From assembly GCF_030464345.1 (NCBI RefSeq), contig NZ_VCYH01000008.1:104405-168404 (forward strand): 64,000 nt of DNA, written 5' to 3'. The notes under the pieces were generated by a model. That model was not told the origin of the DNA. It saw only the letters and a program-made list of their open reading frames with translations, and searched no databases. The position numbers and the translations under genes were made by a program. Below, one piece after another: positions 40,021 to 50,165 of this stretch (position 1 is the first letter of the stretch; each line of letters opens with the position of its first letter). The stretch comes from Methanoculleus frigidifontis (GTDB lineage: Archaea; Halobacteriota; Methanomicrobia; Methanomicrobiales; Methanoculleaceae).

Positions 40021-41604
40021 TTAAATCTCGGCGTGCTTCGCGGTATGGATCCCGGCGACGTCGCAGATCTCGGTCATCGCCTCGGCGGGGACGGCGCTGT
40101 CCACCGTCAGCACCATCAGCGCTTCCTCGCCGGGTTTGTTGCGGCCCACCTGCATCCCGGCGATGTTGACGTTCACCCTGCCGAGGATGGTGGCGACCTG
40201 GCCGATCACGCCGGGCCGGTCGGTATGGCGCGAGATGACGACGTGGCCGGTCGGCGTCAGGTCGGTCATGTAGCCGCCGATGTTGACGATCCGCGGTTTG
40301 TTCTGGCCCGAGAGATTGCCGCTGACCGATTCGGTCATCCGGTCGGTCTTCACGGTGATCGTGATGATGTTCTTGAAGCCCTGCGCCTCTTCGGTCGTGG
40401 TCTCGCTCATGCGGATCCCGCGCTCCTTTGTCACGAACTCGGCGTTGACGATGTTGACCGGCATCTGGAGAATGGGATCGAGCAGTCCCTTGAGGGCGGT
40501 GCGGGTGATGTACTTGGTGTTCGGCATCCGCGCAATCTCGCCGCCGTAGGTGATCTCCACCGACTCGAGCGGCCCCTCCACGAGCTGGATGAGGAGCCGG
40601 CCCATCTTCTGGGCGAGGCGTGCGTAGGGCTCGATCGTCTCCGCCTGCTCGGGAGGCACCATCGGTGCGTTCACCACGTACTTCGCCGCCCCGCCTTCGA
40701 GGACACTGATGCACTGCCGTGCGACCGATATGGCGACGTTCTTCTGCGCCTCGACGGTGCTCGCCCCGAGGTGCGGCGTCACGATCACCCGGTCGAGCCC
40801 GAGGAGCGGGGAGTCCGTCGGCGGCTCGCTCTCAAAGACGTCGAGTGCCGCCCCTGCGATCTTGCCGCTCGCAACTCCTTCGGCGAGCGCTTTTTCGTCG
40901 ATGATACCGCCGCGGGCGCAGTTGATGATCCGCACCCCGTCCTTCATCGTGGCGATGCTGGTAGCGTTGACGACATGCCGCGTCTCCTTGATCAGGGGCG
41001 TGTGCACCGTGATCACGTCGGCGACCCGGAAGAGTTCGTCGAGCGGCAGCAGCTCGACGCCGAGCTGTGCGGCGCGCTCCTTGCTGATGAACGGGTCGTA
41101 GGCGACGCATTTCATCTCGAGCGCCCGTGCGCGTTTCGCGACCTCCTGGCCGATACGGCCGAAGCCGACGATACCGAGCGTCTTGTCGTTCAGCTCGACG
41201 CCCATGAACTTCGAGCGCTTCCATTCTCCTGTCTTTAAGGATGCACTTGCCTGGGGGATATTGCGGGCGAGGGAGAGCATCATCGCCATGGTATGCTCCG
41301 TCGCCGCGAGCGTGTTGCCCTCCGGCGCGTTCGCGACGATGATCCCCCTGCGCGTCGCCGCGTCCATATCGATATTGTCGACTCCGGCGCCTGCACGCCC
41401 GATGAACTTGAGTTTCGCCCCCGCATCGATGACGCGCAGCGTAACCTCCGTGCCGGAGCGCACTAAAAGCGCATCATAGTCCCCGATAGCCTGAACGAGC
41501 TCGTCCTCGTCCAGATCGGTTCTGACATCCACGGTGCAAAATTCCCGCAGGATCTCAAGCCCTTCGTCTGCCAGCGGATCGCTGACCAGCACTCTGTAGC
41601 TCAC
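40021..41604 (-). CDS. serA: D-3-phosphoglycerate dehydrogenase SerA
   Basis: A 527-residue enzyme of the long form. Substrate/NAD domains: SGTEVTLRVIDAGAKLKFIGRAGAGVDNID, GIVGFGRIGQEVAKRA (NAD motif), HTPLIKETRHVVN, NCARGGIIDEKAL and TPHLGAST (catalytic His). An intervening domain and a C-terminal ACT domain (VISRHTDRPGVIGQVATILGRVNVNIAGMQVGR) follow, the likely serine-sensing part. It catalyses the first step of serine synthesis. It is divergent from ppsA; the two share a control region of about 95 bp. Confidence 0.94.
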   Translation of the reverse strand: MSYRVLVSDPLADEGLEILREFCTVDVRTDLDEDELVQAIGDYDALLVRSGTEVTLRVIDAGAKLKFIGRAGAGVDNIDMDAATRRGIIVANAPEGNTLAATEHTMAMMLSLARNIPQASASLKTGEWKRSKFMGVELNDKTLGIVGFGRIGQEVAKRARALEMKCVAYDPFISKERAAQLGVELLPLDELFRVADVITVHTPLIKETRHVVNATSIATMKDGVRIINCARGGIIDEKALAEGVASGKIAGAALDVFESEPPTDSPLLGLDRVIVTPHLGASTVEAQKNVAISVARQCISVLEGGAAKYVVNAPMVPPEQAETIEPYARLAQKMGRLLIQLVEGPLESVEITYGGEIARMPNTKYITRTALKGLLDPILQMPVNIVNAEFVTKERGIRMSETTTEEAQGFKNIITITVKTDRMTESVSGNLSGQNKPRIVNIGGYMTDLTPTGHVVISRHTDRPGVIGQVATILGRVNVNIAGMQVGRNKPGEEALMVLTVDSAVPAEAMTEICDVAGIHTAKHAEI

Positions 41605-41698
41605 AGTAATAACCCATACTCATTCTGCACCATCGGTATTCATCTTTTTCTTCCGAAATATTTTAAATGATGATGAGAAGTATATGTGTGGTGCGAGC

Positions 41699-43981
41699 AT
41701 GAAACAAATGCCCAATGTTCTGTGGCTCGAAGAGATAAAGAAAGAAGATATCGTTTCTGTAGGGGGAAAAGGAGCCTCTCTCGGAGAAATGACCTCGATC
41801 GGGCTTCCCGTGCCGAAGGCATTTGTGGTGACCGCTCAGGCATTCCGGAGATTTCTGGTAGAATCTAGTCTTGAAGACACGATTTTTAAGAAACTCGACC
41901 GCCTTGACGTTGACGATACCGATGCCCTGGAGTCCGTGTCGCGCGAGGTGCAGGACCTCGTGCTGAACGCCGCGTTGCCGGATCAGATCCGTGAGGATAT
42001 CACCGATGCCTACGGGCGGATGGGCGAGGACGGCCTCATCGTCGCCGTCAGGTCCAGCGCGACCGCCGAGGATCTGCCCGAGGCGAGTTTTGCCGGCCAG
42101 CAGGAGACCTTTTTGAATATCAAGGGAGACGGCGACCTTCTGGAGGCCGTCCAGCACTGCTGGGCATCGCTTTATGGTGCACGTGCAATATATTATCGCG
42201 CCAAGCAGGGCTTTGACGACCGGTCGGTCAACATTGCCGTGGTCGTCCAGCAGCTTGTCCAGTCCGAGAAGGCCGGGGTCTTATTCACGTCCCATCCGGT
42301 CACCGGCGAACCCCTGACGATCATCGAGGGGTCCTGGGGCCTTGGAGAAGCGGTCGTCTCCGGCAGCGTCTCTCCCGACAAGTACGTCTTTGACCTGCGC
42401 ACGGAGCGTGTTGTCGACCGCCTGATCGCGGAGAAAGAGGTGGCCATCCTCCCGAACGGGGAGAAGGGCACGAAGATCGTGGAACTGACGCCGAAGCAGC
42501 GTGACGCAGCGGTTCTCTCCGATGCGGAGGTGGCACGCCTCTCCACGCTCGGCAAGATCGCAGAAGACCACTACGACATCCCGCAGGATATTGAGTGGGC
42601 TATCGTGGACGGCGAGTTCTACATCCTGCAGTCCCGGCCGATCACGACGATCAAACGTGCGGAGATGGCCCTGCCTGCCGAGGAGTCGGGTGAAGGGCCT
42701 GGAGAAGTCCTGCTGGAAGGGCAGGGCGCCTCGCCCGGCGTCGCCAGCGGCCGTGTTGCCATCGTCCACGACATCAAGGATACGCGTGGGGTCAAAGACG
42801 GTGACATCCTCGTCGCCAAGATGACCAACCCCGATATGGTCCCCGCCATGCGGCGGGTGAGTGCCATCATCACCGATGAGGGCGGTATGACCTGCCACGC
42901 TGCCATTGTGAGCCGCGAGCTCGGGACGCCCGCAGTCGTCGGCACGAAGAAGGCGACGAAGCTGCTCAAGGCCGGTCAGATGGTCACGGTCGACGGTGAG
43001 AAGGGTGTCGTCTACGAGGGAGCGGTTGCTACGCCGAAGAAGGAAGAGGCGGCAGCCCCGGTCGCCGGCGCCCCGGCACCGGTCATCACCGGCACGCTCG
43101 TCAAGGTGAACGTCTCCCTGCCCGAAGCGGCGCAGCGTGCCGCCGCGACGGGTGCGGACGGCGTCGGCCTGCTCCGGATCGAGCACCTGATCCTCGGCCT
43201 GCAGAAGACCCCCGGCTGGTACATCAACAAAGGAAAGGAAGAGGAGTTCATCCGGGAGCTCTACGACGGTATCAAGGTCGTTCTCGACGCCTTCCCCGGC
43301 AAATCCGTCTGGGTGCGGACGCTCGACGCCCCGACCGATGAGTTCCGGAACATGGAGGGCGGCGAGGACGAGCCCGCCGAGCACAACCCCATGCTCGGGT
43401 GGCGCGGCATCCGGCGCGACCTCAACTCCCCCGAGCAGTTCAGGATGCAGGTCGAGACCTTCAAACGCCTCTGGGCGGCAGGCTACGACAACCTCGGGGT
43501 TATGTTCCCGCTGGTGAACCATCCCGACGAATTCATCCGAGCGAAGGCGATGATGAAGCGCTGGGGCGTCGACGTCGACGCCGTCACCCTCGGTATCATG
43601 GTCGAGATCCCGAGCAGCGCCATCCTGATCGAGGACTTCATCAGGGCGGGGATCAGGTTCGCCTCCTTCGGGACGAACGATCTCGTCCAGTATACCCTTG
43701 CGGTCGACCGGAACAACGAGAACGTCGCCGACATGTACATGCCGAAGCACCCTGCGGTGCTCAAGCTCATCGACCTGGCGATCACCGCCTGCCGTGCGAA
43801 CGGTGTCGAGTGCTCCATCTGCGGCCAGGCAGGGTCGGACCCGTCGATGGCAGCGTGGCTGGTCGAGCACGGTATCACCAGCATATCCGCCAACATCGAT
43901 GCCGTGCCCCGGATACGTGAGGCCGTAGCCCGGAAAGAGCAGCAGATGATACTGGACATGGCGAGACGAAACAATGCGTGA
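41699..43981 (+). CDS. ppsA: Phosphoenolpyruvate synthase PpsA
   Basis: A 760-residue enzyme: N-terminal ATP-grasp domain (VGGKGASLGEMTSIGLPVPKAFVVTAQAF), KSVNIAVVVQQ-like block, PITTIKRAE, the phosphorylated-His domain GGMTCHAAIVSREL (His about 400), and a C-terminal PEP-binding barrel (GLLRIEHLIL, EIPSSAILIEDFI, FGTNDLVQYTLAVDRNN, SICGQAGSDPSMAAWL with the catalytic Cys). It makes PEP from pyruvate in gluconeogenesis. ATG 41699 has GTGGTG nearby; ATG 41684 is in frame. A TATTTTAAAT element lies about 30 bp before the start. It overlaps mfnA by 8 bp. Confidence 0.95.
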   Translation: MKQMPNVLWLEEIKKEDIVSVGGKGASLGEMTSIGLPVPKAFVVTAQAFRRFLVESSLEDTIFKKLDRLDVDDTDALESVSREVQDLVLNAALPDQIREDITDAYGRMGEDGLIVAVRSSATAEDLPEASFAGQQETFLNIKGDGDLLEAVQHCWASLYGARAIYYRAKQGFDDRSVNIAVVVQQLVQSEKAGVLFTSHPVTGEPLTIIEGSWGLGEAVVSGSVSPDKYVFDLRTERVVDRLIAEKEVAILPNGEKGTKIVELTPKQRDAAVLSDAEVARLSTLGKIAEDHYDIPQDIEWAIVDGEFYILQSRPITTIKRAEMALPAEESGEGPGEVLLEGQGASPGVASGRVAIVHDIKDTRGVKDGDILVAKMTNPDMVPAMRRVSAIITDEGGMTCHAAIVSRELGTPAVVGTKKATKLLKAGQMVTVDGEKGVVYEGAVATPKKEEAAAPVAGAPAPVITGTLVKVNVSLPEAAQRAAATGADGVGLLRIEHLILGLQKTPGWYINKGKEEEFIRELYDGIKVVLDAFPGKSVWVRTLDAPTDEFRNMEGGEDEPAEHNPMLGWRGIRRDLNSPEQFRMQVETFKRLWAAGYDNLGVMFPLVNHPDEFIRAKAMMKRWGVDVDAVTLGIMVEIPSSAILIEDFIRAGIRFASFGTNDLVQYTLAVDRNNENVADMYMPKHPAVLKLIDLAITACRANGVECSICGQAGSDPSMAAWLVEHGITSISANIDAVPRIREAVARKEQQMILDMARRNNA

Positions 43982-45074
43982 ACGCGGATGTTCTGAGGAA
44001 GAACTCTTTTCTTTCCTCTCGTCCACGCGGAGAGAGGATCTCGGCTATCACAACATCTTAAGTTCGATGTGCACCGTGCCGCATCCGATTGCAGAACGGG
44101 TGCATGCGATGTTTATCGAGACGAATCTCGGCGATCCCGGGCTCTTTCCGGGAACGGCATCCCTCGAGGATCTGCTTGTGGAGCGGATAGGGGCGCTGCT
44201 GCACCATCCCGGGGCCGGCGGCTACGCGACCTCGGGAGGCACCGAGTCGAATATCCAGGCGCTCCGGATCGCCAAAAAAAGGAAAGACGTGGCGAGCCCG
44301 AACGTCGTGGTGCCTGCGTCCGCCCACTTCTCGTTCGAGAAAGCGTGCGATATCCTCTCGCTCGAGATGCGGACGGTGCCGGTCGACGCCAACTACCGGA
44401 TGGACGTCGATGCCCTGGACGGGCTCGTCGATGCGAACACGGCATGCATCGTCGGCATCGTGGGGACGACGGAGTACGGGATGGTCGATCCCATCGACCG
44501 CCTCTCCGAGGTTGCGGAGGAGCAGGATACCTTCCTCCACGTCGACGCCGCCTTCGGGGGAATGGTGGTGCCGTTCCTCCCGGACCCCGCCCCCTTTGAC
44601 TTCCTGCTCCCGGGGGTCGACAGCATCTCGATCGATCCCCACAAGATGGGGATGAGCACCATCCCGGCCGGTTGCCTGCTCACGCGGGATGTGCGGATGT
44701 TTAACTGCTTAAATGTAGACACCCCATATCTTACTGTCAAGCAGGAGTGCACGCTCGCAGGGACACGGTCCGGCGCATCGGTCGCCGCGGCCCTCGCAGT
44801 CCTCGAATACCTCGGCATGGACGGGATGCGCAGCATCGTCGCCGGGTGCATGGAGAACACCCGCCGCCTGGTCGAAGGGATGGAGACCTTCGGCTGCCCC
44901 CGCGCCGTCACGCCCGACGTGAACGTGGCGACCTTCGTCTGTGACGCTTCGCCGCCGGGGTGGCGCGTCTCCAGAACCCGCAACGGCCACATGCGCATCG
45001 TCTGCATGCCGCACGTGCACCGGGACGTCATTGAGGCATTCCTGCGCGACATGGGTGAACTGAATGCTCAATAG
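43974..45074 (+). CDS. mfnA: L-tyrosine decarboxylase MfnA
   Basis: A 366-residue PLP enzyme: the glutamate/tyrosine decarboxylase core with [61 protein letters not shown] and the PLP-lysine motif SIDPHKMGM (Lys about 224). It makes tyramine, the first committed step to methanofuran, so it marks a methanogen. It overlaps ppsA by 8 bp and the next gene by 11 bp. Confidence 0.92.
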   Translation: MRERGCSEEELFSFLSSTRREDLGYHNILSSMCTVPHPIAERVHAMFIETNLGDPGLFPGTASLEDLLVERIGALLHHPGAGGYATSGGTESNIQALRIAKKRKDVASPNVVVPASAHFSFEKACDILSLEMRTVPVDANYRMDVDALDGLVDANTACIVGIVGTTEYGMVDPIDRLSEVAEEQDTFLHVDAAFGGMVVPFLPDPAPFDFLLPGVDSISIDPHKMGMSTIPAGCLLTRDVRMFNCLNVDTPYLTVKQECTLAGTRSGASVAAALAVLEYLGMDGMRSIVAGCMENTRRLVEGMETFGCPRAVTPDVNVATFVCDASPPGWRVSRTRNGHMRIVCMPHVHRDVIEAFLRDMGELNAQ

Positions 45075-45615
45075 GCTGGTAACATCACTGGAAGCCTCCC
45101 CGATGGTGAAACGGGGAGATTACAACTACTTTATCCACCCGATCACCGACGGCGTCCCGGTCCTCGAACCGGCGCTCCTCCGGGAGATTGGGTGCGCGAT
45201 GGTGCGGATACTCGACCTCGAAGGGGTCGATAAGATCGTCGCCGCCGAGGCGATGGGGATCCACATCGGAGTGACCCTCTCGCTGATGACCGATATTCCC
45301 CTGGTCATCGTCAGAAAGCGCCCCTACGAGCTCCCCGGCGAGGTGGCGATCCACCAGACGACCGGATACTCGAAGGGCGAGCTCTACCTCAACGGGGTGG
45401 CAAAGGGCGACCGCGTTGTGATCGTCGACGACGTCTGCAGCACGGGCGGCACCATGCGTGCGGTCATCGGAGCGCTCGAGAACATCGGCGCCGAGATCGC
45501 CGACATCTGTGTCGTGATCACCCGCGGCGACGAGGATATCGGCCGGCCGTTCAAGACCCTGGTCAAGGTGGCGGTCGCCGAGTCCGGAGTGCGTGTCGTT
45601 GATACCTACGCATGA
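45064..45615 (+). CDS. Hypoxanthine/adenine phosphoribosyltransferase-like protein
   Basis: A 183-residue type-I phosphoribosyltransferase. It shows [50 protein letters not shown], the PRPP motif [15 protein letters not shown] (about 117-131), and a final [13 protein letters not shown]. It is of the archaeal hpt/apt-like group, salvaging purine bases. It is sandwiched by overlaps with mfnA (11 bp) and dph2 (23 bp). Base preference is not determinable from sequence. Confidence 0.85.
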   Translation: MLNRLVTSLEASPMVKRGDYNYFIHPITDGVPVLEPALLREIGCAMVRILDLEGVDKIVAAEAMGIHIGVTLSLMTDIPLVIVRKRPYELPGEVAIHQTTGYSKGELYLNGVAKGDRVVIVDDVCSTGGTMRAVIGALENIGAEIADICVVITRGDEDIGRPFKTLVKVAVAESGVRVVDTYA

Positions 45616-46546
45616 CCTCATCGCGAAGCTCCGGAGCCGCGGCGCACACAGCGTCGCCCTCCAGTTCCCTGCCGGGCTGAAGCGGCAGGCCTGGCCGGTC
45701 GCCGCGGCGCTCCGGGATGCCGGGTTTGCGGTGATCGTCAGCGGCGATCCCTGTTACGGTGCCTGCGACCTCGACCTCGACGCGCTCGACCTTGCCGACG
45801 TCCTGGTGCACTTCGGGCACGCGCCGGTCGAAGAGCGTGCCCGCGTGATCTACGAGCGGGCAGCGGCCGATATCGACGTTTCGGTGCTGGAGAAAGCCCT
45901 GCCGCTTCTTTCGAAGAAACGGATCGGCCTCATCACCACCGTCCAGCACGTCCACCAGATCGATGCGATGGCGGCGTTCCTCGAGAGCCGCGGCATTGAG
46001 GGCGTCGCCGCACCGGGGGACGGCCGCTCGCCCCTCCGCGGGCAGGTGCTCGGCTGCAACTTCTCGGCGGCGCGTGCGACCGGCGCGGAGGAGTTCCTCT
46101 ACGTCGGCACCGGGCTCTTCCACCCGATCGGCGTCCAGCTGGCGACCGGCGCCCGGGTCGTCGCGCTCGATCCCTACACCGGGACGGCACAGGAGGTTGA
46201 CGCCTCCCGCCTGATCAGGAGGAGGTTCGCCGTGATGGAGAAGGCCCGGGACGCAGAGAGCGTTGGGATCATCGTCAGCACCAAGAGCGGGCAGCAGCGG
46301 CTCGACCTCGCCCGCCGGCTTGCCGCCCTCTCCGACCGTGCGGTGCTGGTCACGATGCGCGAGGTCTGCCCGGACGAACTCCTCAATCTCGGGTTCGCCT
46401 GCTACGTCAACACCGCCTGCCCGCGGCTCGCCTACGACGACCAGGTGCGGTTCCCGGTGCCGGTGCTCAGCCCCGAAGAGTTCGAGATCCTCTGCGGCGT
46501 CCGGCGGTTTGAAGACTACGCCATCGACGAGTACCTCTGTCCATGA
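45593..46546 (+). CDS. dph2: Dph2, 2-(3-amino-3-carboxypropyl)histidine synthase (diphthamide)
   Basis: A 317-residue archaeal Dph2 with the three cysteines that ligate its 4Fe-4S cluster: CYGACDLD (Cys about 54), LGCNFSAA (about 154) and [11 protein letters not shown] (about 276). It uses SAM to start diphthamide synthesis on elongation factor 2. Starts at GTG 45593 inside the 3' end of the phosphoribosyltransferase gene (23-bp overlap), and ends in an ATGA overlap with the methyltransferase gene. Confidence 0.9.
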   Translation: MSLIPTHDLIAKLRSRGAHSVALQFPAGLKRQAWPVAAALRDAGFAVIVSGDPCYGACDLDLDALDLADVLVHFGHAPVEERARVIYERAAADIDVSVLEKALPLLSKKRIGLITTVQHVHQIDAMAAFLESRGIEGVAAPGDGRSPLRGQVLGCNFSAARATGAEEFLYVGTGLFHPIGVQLATGARVVALDPYTGTAQEVDASRLIRRRFAVMEKARDAESVGIIVSTKSGQQRLDLARRLAALSDRAVLVTMREVCPDELLNLGFACYVNTACPRLAYDDQVRFPVPVLSPEEFEILCGVRRFEDYAIDEYLCP

Positions 46547-47154
46547 ACCTGCGGCACCTTGAGATGCGGCTTGAGCGCCTGGCCGGGTTTGCGCGGCCGA
46601 GCGCCCGGCTCGAACAGTACCAGACGCCTCCTGCCGTTGCAGCCCGCCTCCTCTTCCACGCATATATGCAGGGCGCGATCGAAGGCAGGGCGGTCTGCGA
46701 CCTCGGGTGCGGCACCGGCATCCTCGCCTGCGGCGCCGCGCTGCTCGGGGCATCCTCGGTCGTCGGCATCGATATCGACCCGGGCGCCGTCGCCGCGGCG
46801 CGGAAGAACGCCGATGCCGTCGATGCACAGATAGGGTTCCTCGTCGGCGACGTCCGTGACGAGGGGTTCGACTGGAGCTCCCTCCGGTGCGACACCGTCG
46901 TCATGAACCCGCCCTTCGGGGCGCAGAAGGCGCATGCCGACCGGCCGTTCATCGACCGGAGCCTGCAGCTCGCGAGCGAGGTCTACGGCATCTTCAACGG
47001 CGGCTCCAGCCCGTTTGTAGCCGCCTATACGGAAGGCCGGGCCGCCGTCGAGGAGGTGATCGCCTGCTCCTTCCCGATGCGCCGCACCTTCGCGCACCAC
47101 CGGAAGGACCGGGCAGATATTGCTGTTGAAGTCATACATTACCGCCGCATCTGA
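46543..47154 (+). CDS. METTL5-like nucleic acid methyltransferase
   Basis: A 203-residue class-I SAM methyltransferase: LEQYQTPPAVAARLLFHAY, SAM motif VCDLGCGTGILACGAALLG, SVVGIDIDPGAVAAARKNA and the catalytic NPPFGAQKAHADRPFID (NPPF at about 123, adenine-N6 type). Size and motifs fit the COG2263/METTL5 family, which modifies rRNA. Follows dph2 with a 4-bp overlap. Confidence 0.85.
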   Translation: MNLRHLEMRLERLAGFARPSARLEQYQTPPAVAARLLFHAYMQGAIEGRAVCDLGCGTGILACGAALLGASSVVGIDIDPGAVAAARKNADAVDAQIGFLVGDVRDEGFDWSSLRCDTVVMNPPFGAQKAHADRPFIDRSLQLASEVYGIFNGGSSPFVAAYTEGRAAVEEVIACSFPMRRTFAHHRKDRADIAVEVIHYRRI

Positions 47155-47158
47155 TACC

Positions 47159-48334
47159 GTGACGTCGAATACAAAATCCGTCTGGGGGCTCTCGACCGCC
47201 CACCTGGTGACCGATATCTATTCACCCGTTCTTCCGGCGATCATGCCGCTGCTCATCGCCCAGGAGGGCTACACCTACTTCCTGGCAGGCCTGATCATCA
47301 CGGTCTACAACCTGACCTCGTCGTTTATGCAGCCGGTCGTCGGCTGGGCGTACGACACCCGGGGGATCGCCGTCCACGTCAGCATCAGCGTCCTGATGAG
47401 CGCGGTCTTCATCTCGATCATCGGCGTCGTCACGGACTATACCCTGGTGCTCGTCTGTGCCGGGCTTGCGGCGCTCGGGCACGCCTTCTTCCACCCGAGC
47501 GCGCTCGGAACGGTCAGCAGACTGACGCAGGACGCAAGCAGGGGCAGGATCACCTCCTACTTCGTCGTCGGAGGGAATCTCGGGTTTGCCATCGGCCCGA
47601 TCTGCGCCGGCGTGGTGGTGGGGTTCTTCGGCCTGCCCGGACTGGTCTTCCTCGCCGTCCCCGGCATCATCATGGCCGTTGTCCTCCGCACCGTCCTGCC
47701 CCCGCCGCCATCTCGGCCGCCGAAGGTCTCGGCGCTGAAAACCCCGGCGGGTGGAAAGGCATCGCTGCGGCCGGTGGCCGTCCTGGTCGCCGCCTCCGCG
47801 CTCCGGGCATGGGCGATATTCGCCTCGGTCGCCTACCTCCCGACGTTCCTCACGACCCGGGGGTTCGACCTCGTCACCGCGAACCTGCTGGTCTCGGGGA
47901 TGCTCCTCGCCGGCGTGATCGGCCAGGTCGTCGGCGGGACGATCTCGGACCGTTACGGCCGCAAAGAGTACACACTTGTCGGCCTCGTTGCTGCAATCCC
48001 GCTCTTCTATCTCTTCCTCGCAACGGACGGCATCCTCTCGCTCGCGGTGCTGATGATCTTCGGCTTTACCCTCTGGTCGACCTTCTCGGTGACCGTCGCG
48101 ATGGGGCACGAGCTGATGCCGCGGAGCGTCGGGCTGATCTCCGGGCTGATGCTCGGGCTCGCCGTCGGGGCGGGCGGCATGGGCGTCGCCGCGACAGGCT
48201 ACATCGCCGATGCGTTTACCCTGAACGTCGGGCTCTTCACCATACCCCTGCCGGTGATTGCCGCCGTCCTGCTCTTCCTTGCCGTTCCCTACCCCTGGAA
48301 GATGCTCCGGCGCATCACCCGCCCGGCTCCCTGA
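47159..48334 (+). CDS. MFS transporter (fosmidomycin-resistance-like)
   Basis: A protein of about 391 residues with twelve hydrophobic segments: LSTAHLVTDIYSPVLPAIMPLLIAQEGYTY, SSFMQPVVGWAYDTRG, ALGHAFFHPSALGTVSRL, GNLGFAIGPICAGVVVGFFG, GGTISDRYGRKEYT and HELMPRSVGLISGLMLG. The HAFFHPSALG and HELMPRSVGL blocks are typical of the Fsr-like MFS group. GTG 47159 was chosen as start, 4 bp after the previous stop; the frame is open to 47120. Substrate unknown. Confidence 0.82.
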   Translation: MTSNTKSVWGLSTAHLVTDIYSPVLPAIMPLLIAQEGYTYFLAGLIITVYNLTSSFMQPVVGWAYDTRGIAVHVSISVLMSAVFISIIGVVTDYTLVLVCAGLAALGHAFFHPSALGTVSRLTQDASRGRITSYFVVGGNLGFAIGPICAGVVVGFFGLPGLVFLAVPGIIMAVVLRTVLPPPPSRPPKVSALKTPAGGKASLRPVAVLVAASALRAWAIFASVAYLPTFLTTRGFDLVTANLLVSGMLLAGVIGQVVGGTISDRYGRKEYTLVGLVAAIPLFYLFLATDGILSLAVLMIFGFTLWSTFSVTVAMGHELMPRSVGLISGLMLGLAVGAGGMGVAATGYIADAFTLNVGLFTIPLPVIAAVLLFLAVPYPWKMLRRITRPAP

Positions 48335-48405
48335 CTGCAAGAGCGTGAGCAGGCAGCCCGATCGAGCAAACTCATTAAGTACCAAAACGGCAGAAGGGTT
48401 GCTCA

Positions 48406-50058
48406 ATGGTCACCCGGTTCCAGCGCTACGGGCAGATCGCCGACGTCCTGATCAAGTACGGGTTCGGGATCCTGGTCGAAGAGGTCTTCCCTGGTTCTGA
48501 ACGGCTGCGTGCGTTTAAAAAACGGCAGAAAGTCGAGGAGCGGTCGGTGTACGAACGCATCCGGCTGGCCATCGAGGAGCTTGGGCCCACCTTCATCAAG
48601 TTCGGCCAGATTACAAGCACCCGGCGGGAGCTGCTGCCGCCCGAGCTGATCGAAGAACTGCAGAAACTGCAGGACCAGGTCGCCCCGCTGCCGTACAGCG
48701 ATGTTCTGCCCGTGATCCGGGAGTACTGTCCGAACTTCGGTGAGTGCTTCGACCTCATCGAGGAGGAGCCATGCGCCGCGGCATCCCTCTCGCAGGTCCA
48801 CCGCGCCGTCCTGAAGGACGGGTCGGTGGTCGCCCTCAAGGTGCAGCGGCCCGGGATCGTCGATCTCATCGAGATCGATCTTCTGATACTCCGGTCGCTC
48901 GCCGACAGGGTCGAGATGATGTACCCGGATCTGCGGGTCTACAACCCCAGCGGGATCGTCGATGAGTTTGCCCTGCAGATCCGCAGGGAGCTCGATTTCG
49001 TACAGGACGGGAAGAACGCAGAGAGGCTCGGGCGGAACATGCGGGACGTCCACGGTGTCCGCGTGCCGAAGATCTACTGGAACTACAGCGGCACCCGCAT
49101 GCTGACGATGGAATACGTGGAAGGCGTGCGGATCGACGACGTCGATGCGCTCCGGAAGATGGGGCTGCTCCCGGGCGAGCTTGCAGAGCGGGGATTTTAC
49201 GCCTACATCAAGCAGATATTCATCGACGGCTTCTTCCACGGAGACCCCCACCCGGGCAACCTGCTGGTGACCGACCGGGGCTCTATCGTCTTTCTGGATT
49301 TTGGGATCGTCGGGCTGCTGCGCCCCGAGAAGAAACGGCGGTTCATCGACCTCCTCCTTGCTATCGTCGAGACCGACGTCGACCGGGTCATCGATGCGTT
49401 CAAACATCTCGGTGTCTCAATCAAGCCCGAGGACCTCGAGAATGTCAAGGACGAGATCTACCTGGTGCTCGTCGACTACCGGGATATGCAGATCCAGCAG
49501 TTCGACTTCGGGATGGCGCTCATGGGCCTCACCGATACCCTTCGCCGCTACCGGATCCGCGTCCCGCCGACGCTGATGCTGATGCTGAAGGTGATCGTCA
49601 TGGTGATGGACGTCGGCACGGCGCTGGACCCGACGTTCAACTTCGACCGGAAGATACGGCCATACATCACCGAGATCGTGGTACAGGAACGGTTTTCCCC
49701 AAAACGGGTGCTGGGCGCAGGGCACGCAATCGCCGAGGCCGTCGACAGCCTCGTCGCCCTCCCCCGCTCCATTGCCGACACGCTTCAGAACGTCTCCGAG
49801 GGATCGATAACCCTTGAGGTGGAGAAGAGCAACCTTGCCCAGATCGTGGATACCCTCGATCACGTCACCGACAAGGTCCTCATCGGCCTGATCGTCGCGG
49901 CGATCGTCGTCGGGTCGTCGCTCATCCTGCGGGTATCGGATGTGGTGCTCCCCGACTACATCACCTGGCTGGCCATCATGGGGTATGCCGTTGCGGTGGT
50001 CGTCGGGTTCTATGCAATCTACCACGCTATCGGGTACCGCTCGGACGGCGGGCGGTAA
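48406..50058 (+). CDS. ABC1/UbiB-family atypical kinase
   Basis: A 550-residue protein: TFIKFGQITSTRRELLPPELIEEL (the KxGQ motif), AAASLSQVHRAVL (alanine-rich loop), VVALKVQRPG (kinase Lys), MTMEYVEGVRIDDV, FFHGDPHPGNLLV, SIVFLDFGIVGLL and two C-terminal membrane helices (about 485-545). Members are linked to ubiquinone or isoprenoid lipids in respiring organisms; this methanogen is not expected to make ubiquinone, so another lipid is likely. It is preceded by a 70-bp gap with an AT-rich (CTCATTAAGTACC) element. Confidence 0.88.
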   Translation: MVTRFQRYGQIADVLIKYGFGILVEEVFPGSERLRAFKKRQKVEERSVYERIRLAIEELGPTFIKFGQITSTRRELLPPELIEELQKLQDQVAPLPYSDVLPVIREYCPNFGECFDLIEEEPCAAASLSQVHRAVLKDGSVVALKVQRPGIVDLIEIDLLILRSLADRVEMMYPDLRVYNPSGIVDEFALQIRRELDFVQDGKNAERLGRNMRDVHGVRVPKIYWNYSGTRMLTMEYVEGVRIDDVDALRKMGLLPGELAERGFYAYIKQIFIDGFFHGDPHPGNLLVTDRGSIVFLDFGIVGLLRPEKKRRFIDLLLAIVETDVDRVIDAFKHLGVSIKPEDLENVKDEIYLVLVDYRDMQIQQFDFGMALMGLTDTLRRYRIRVPPTLMLMLKVIVMVMDVGTALDPTFNFDRKIRPYITEIVVQERFSPKRVLGAGHAIAEAVDSLVALPRSIADTLQNVSEGSITLEVEKSNLAQIVDTLDHVTDKVLIGLIVAAIVVGSSLILRVSDVVLPDYITWLAIMGYAVAVVVGFYAIYHAIGYRSDGGR

Positions 50059-50165
50059 TCACGGGACGCCGCGGCGATCTTTCACCACGGCGTGCCCGCA
50101 GAGGAGAGGGCCTTTTTCGGAGAAGAGCAGCAGGCGTCCCCTGTGGGGATCTCGGAAGCGCCCTG

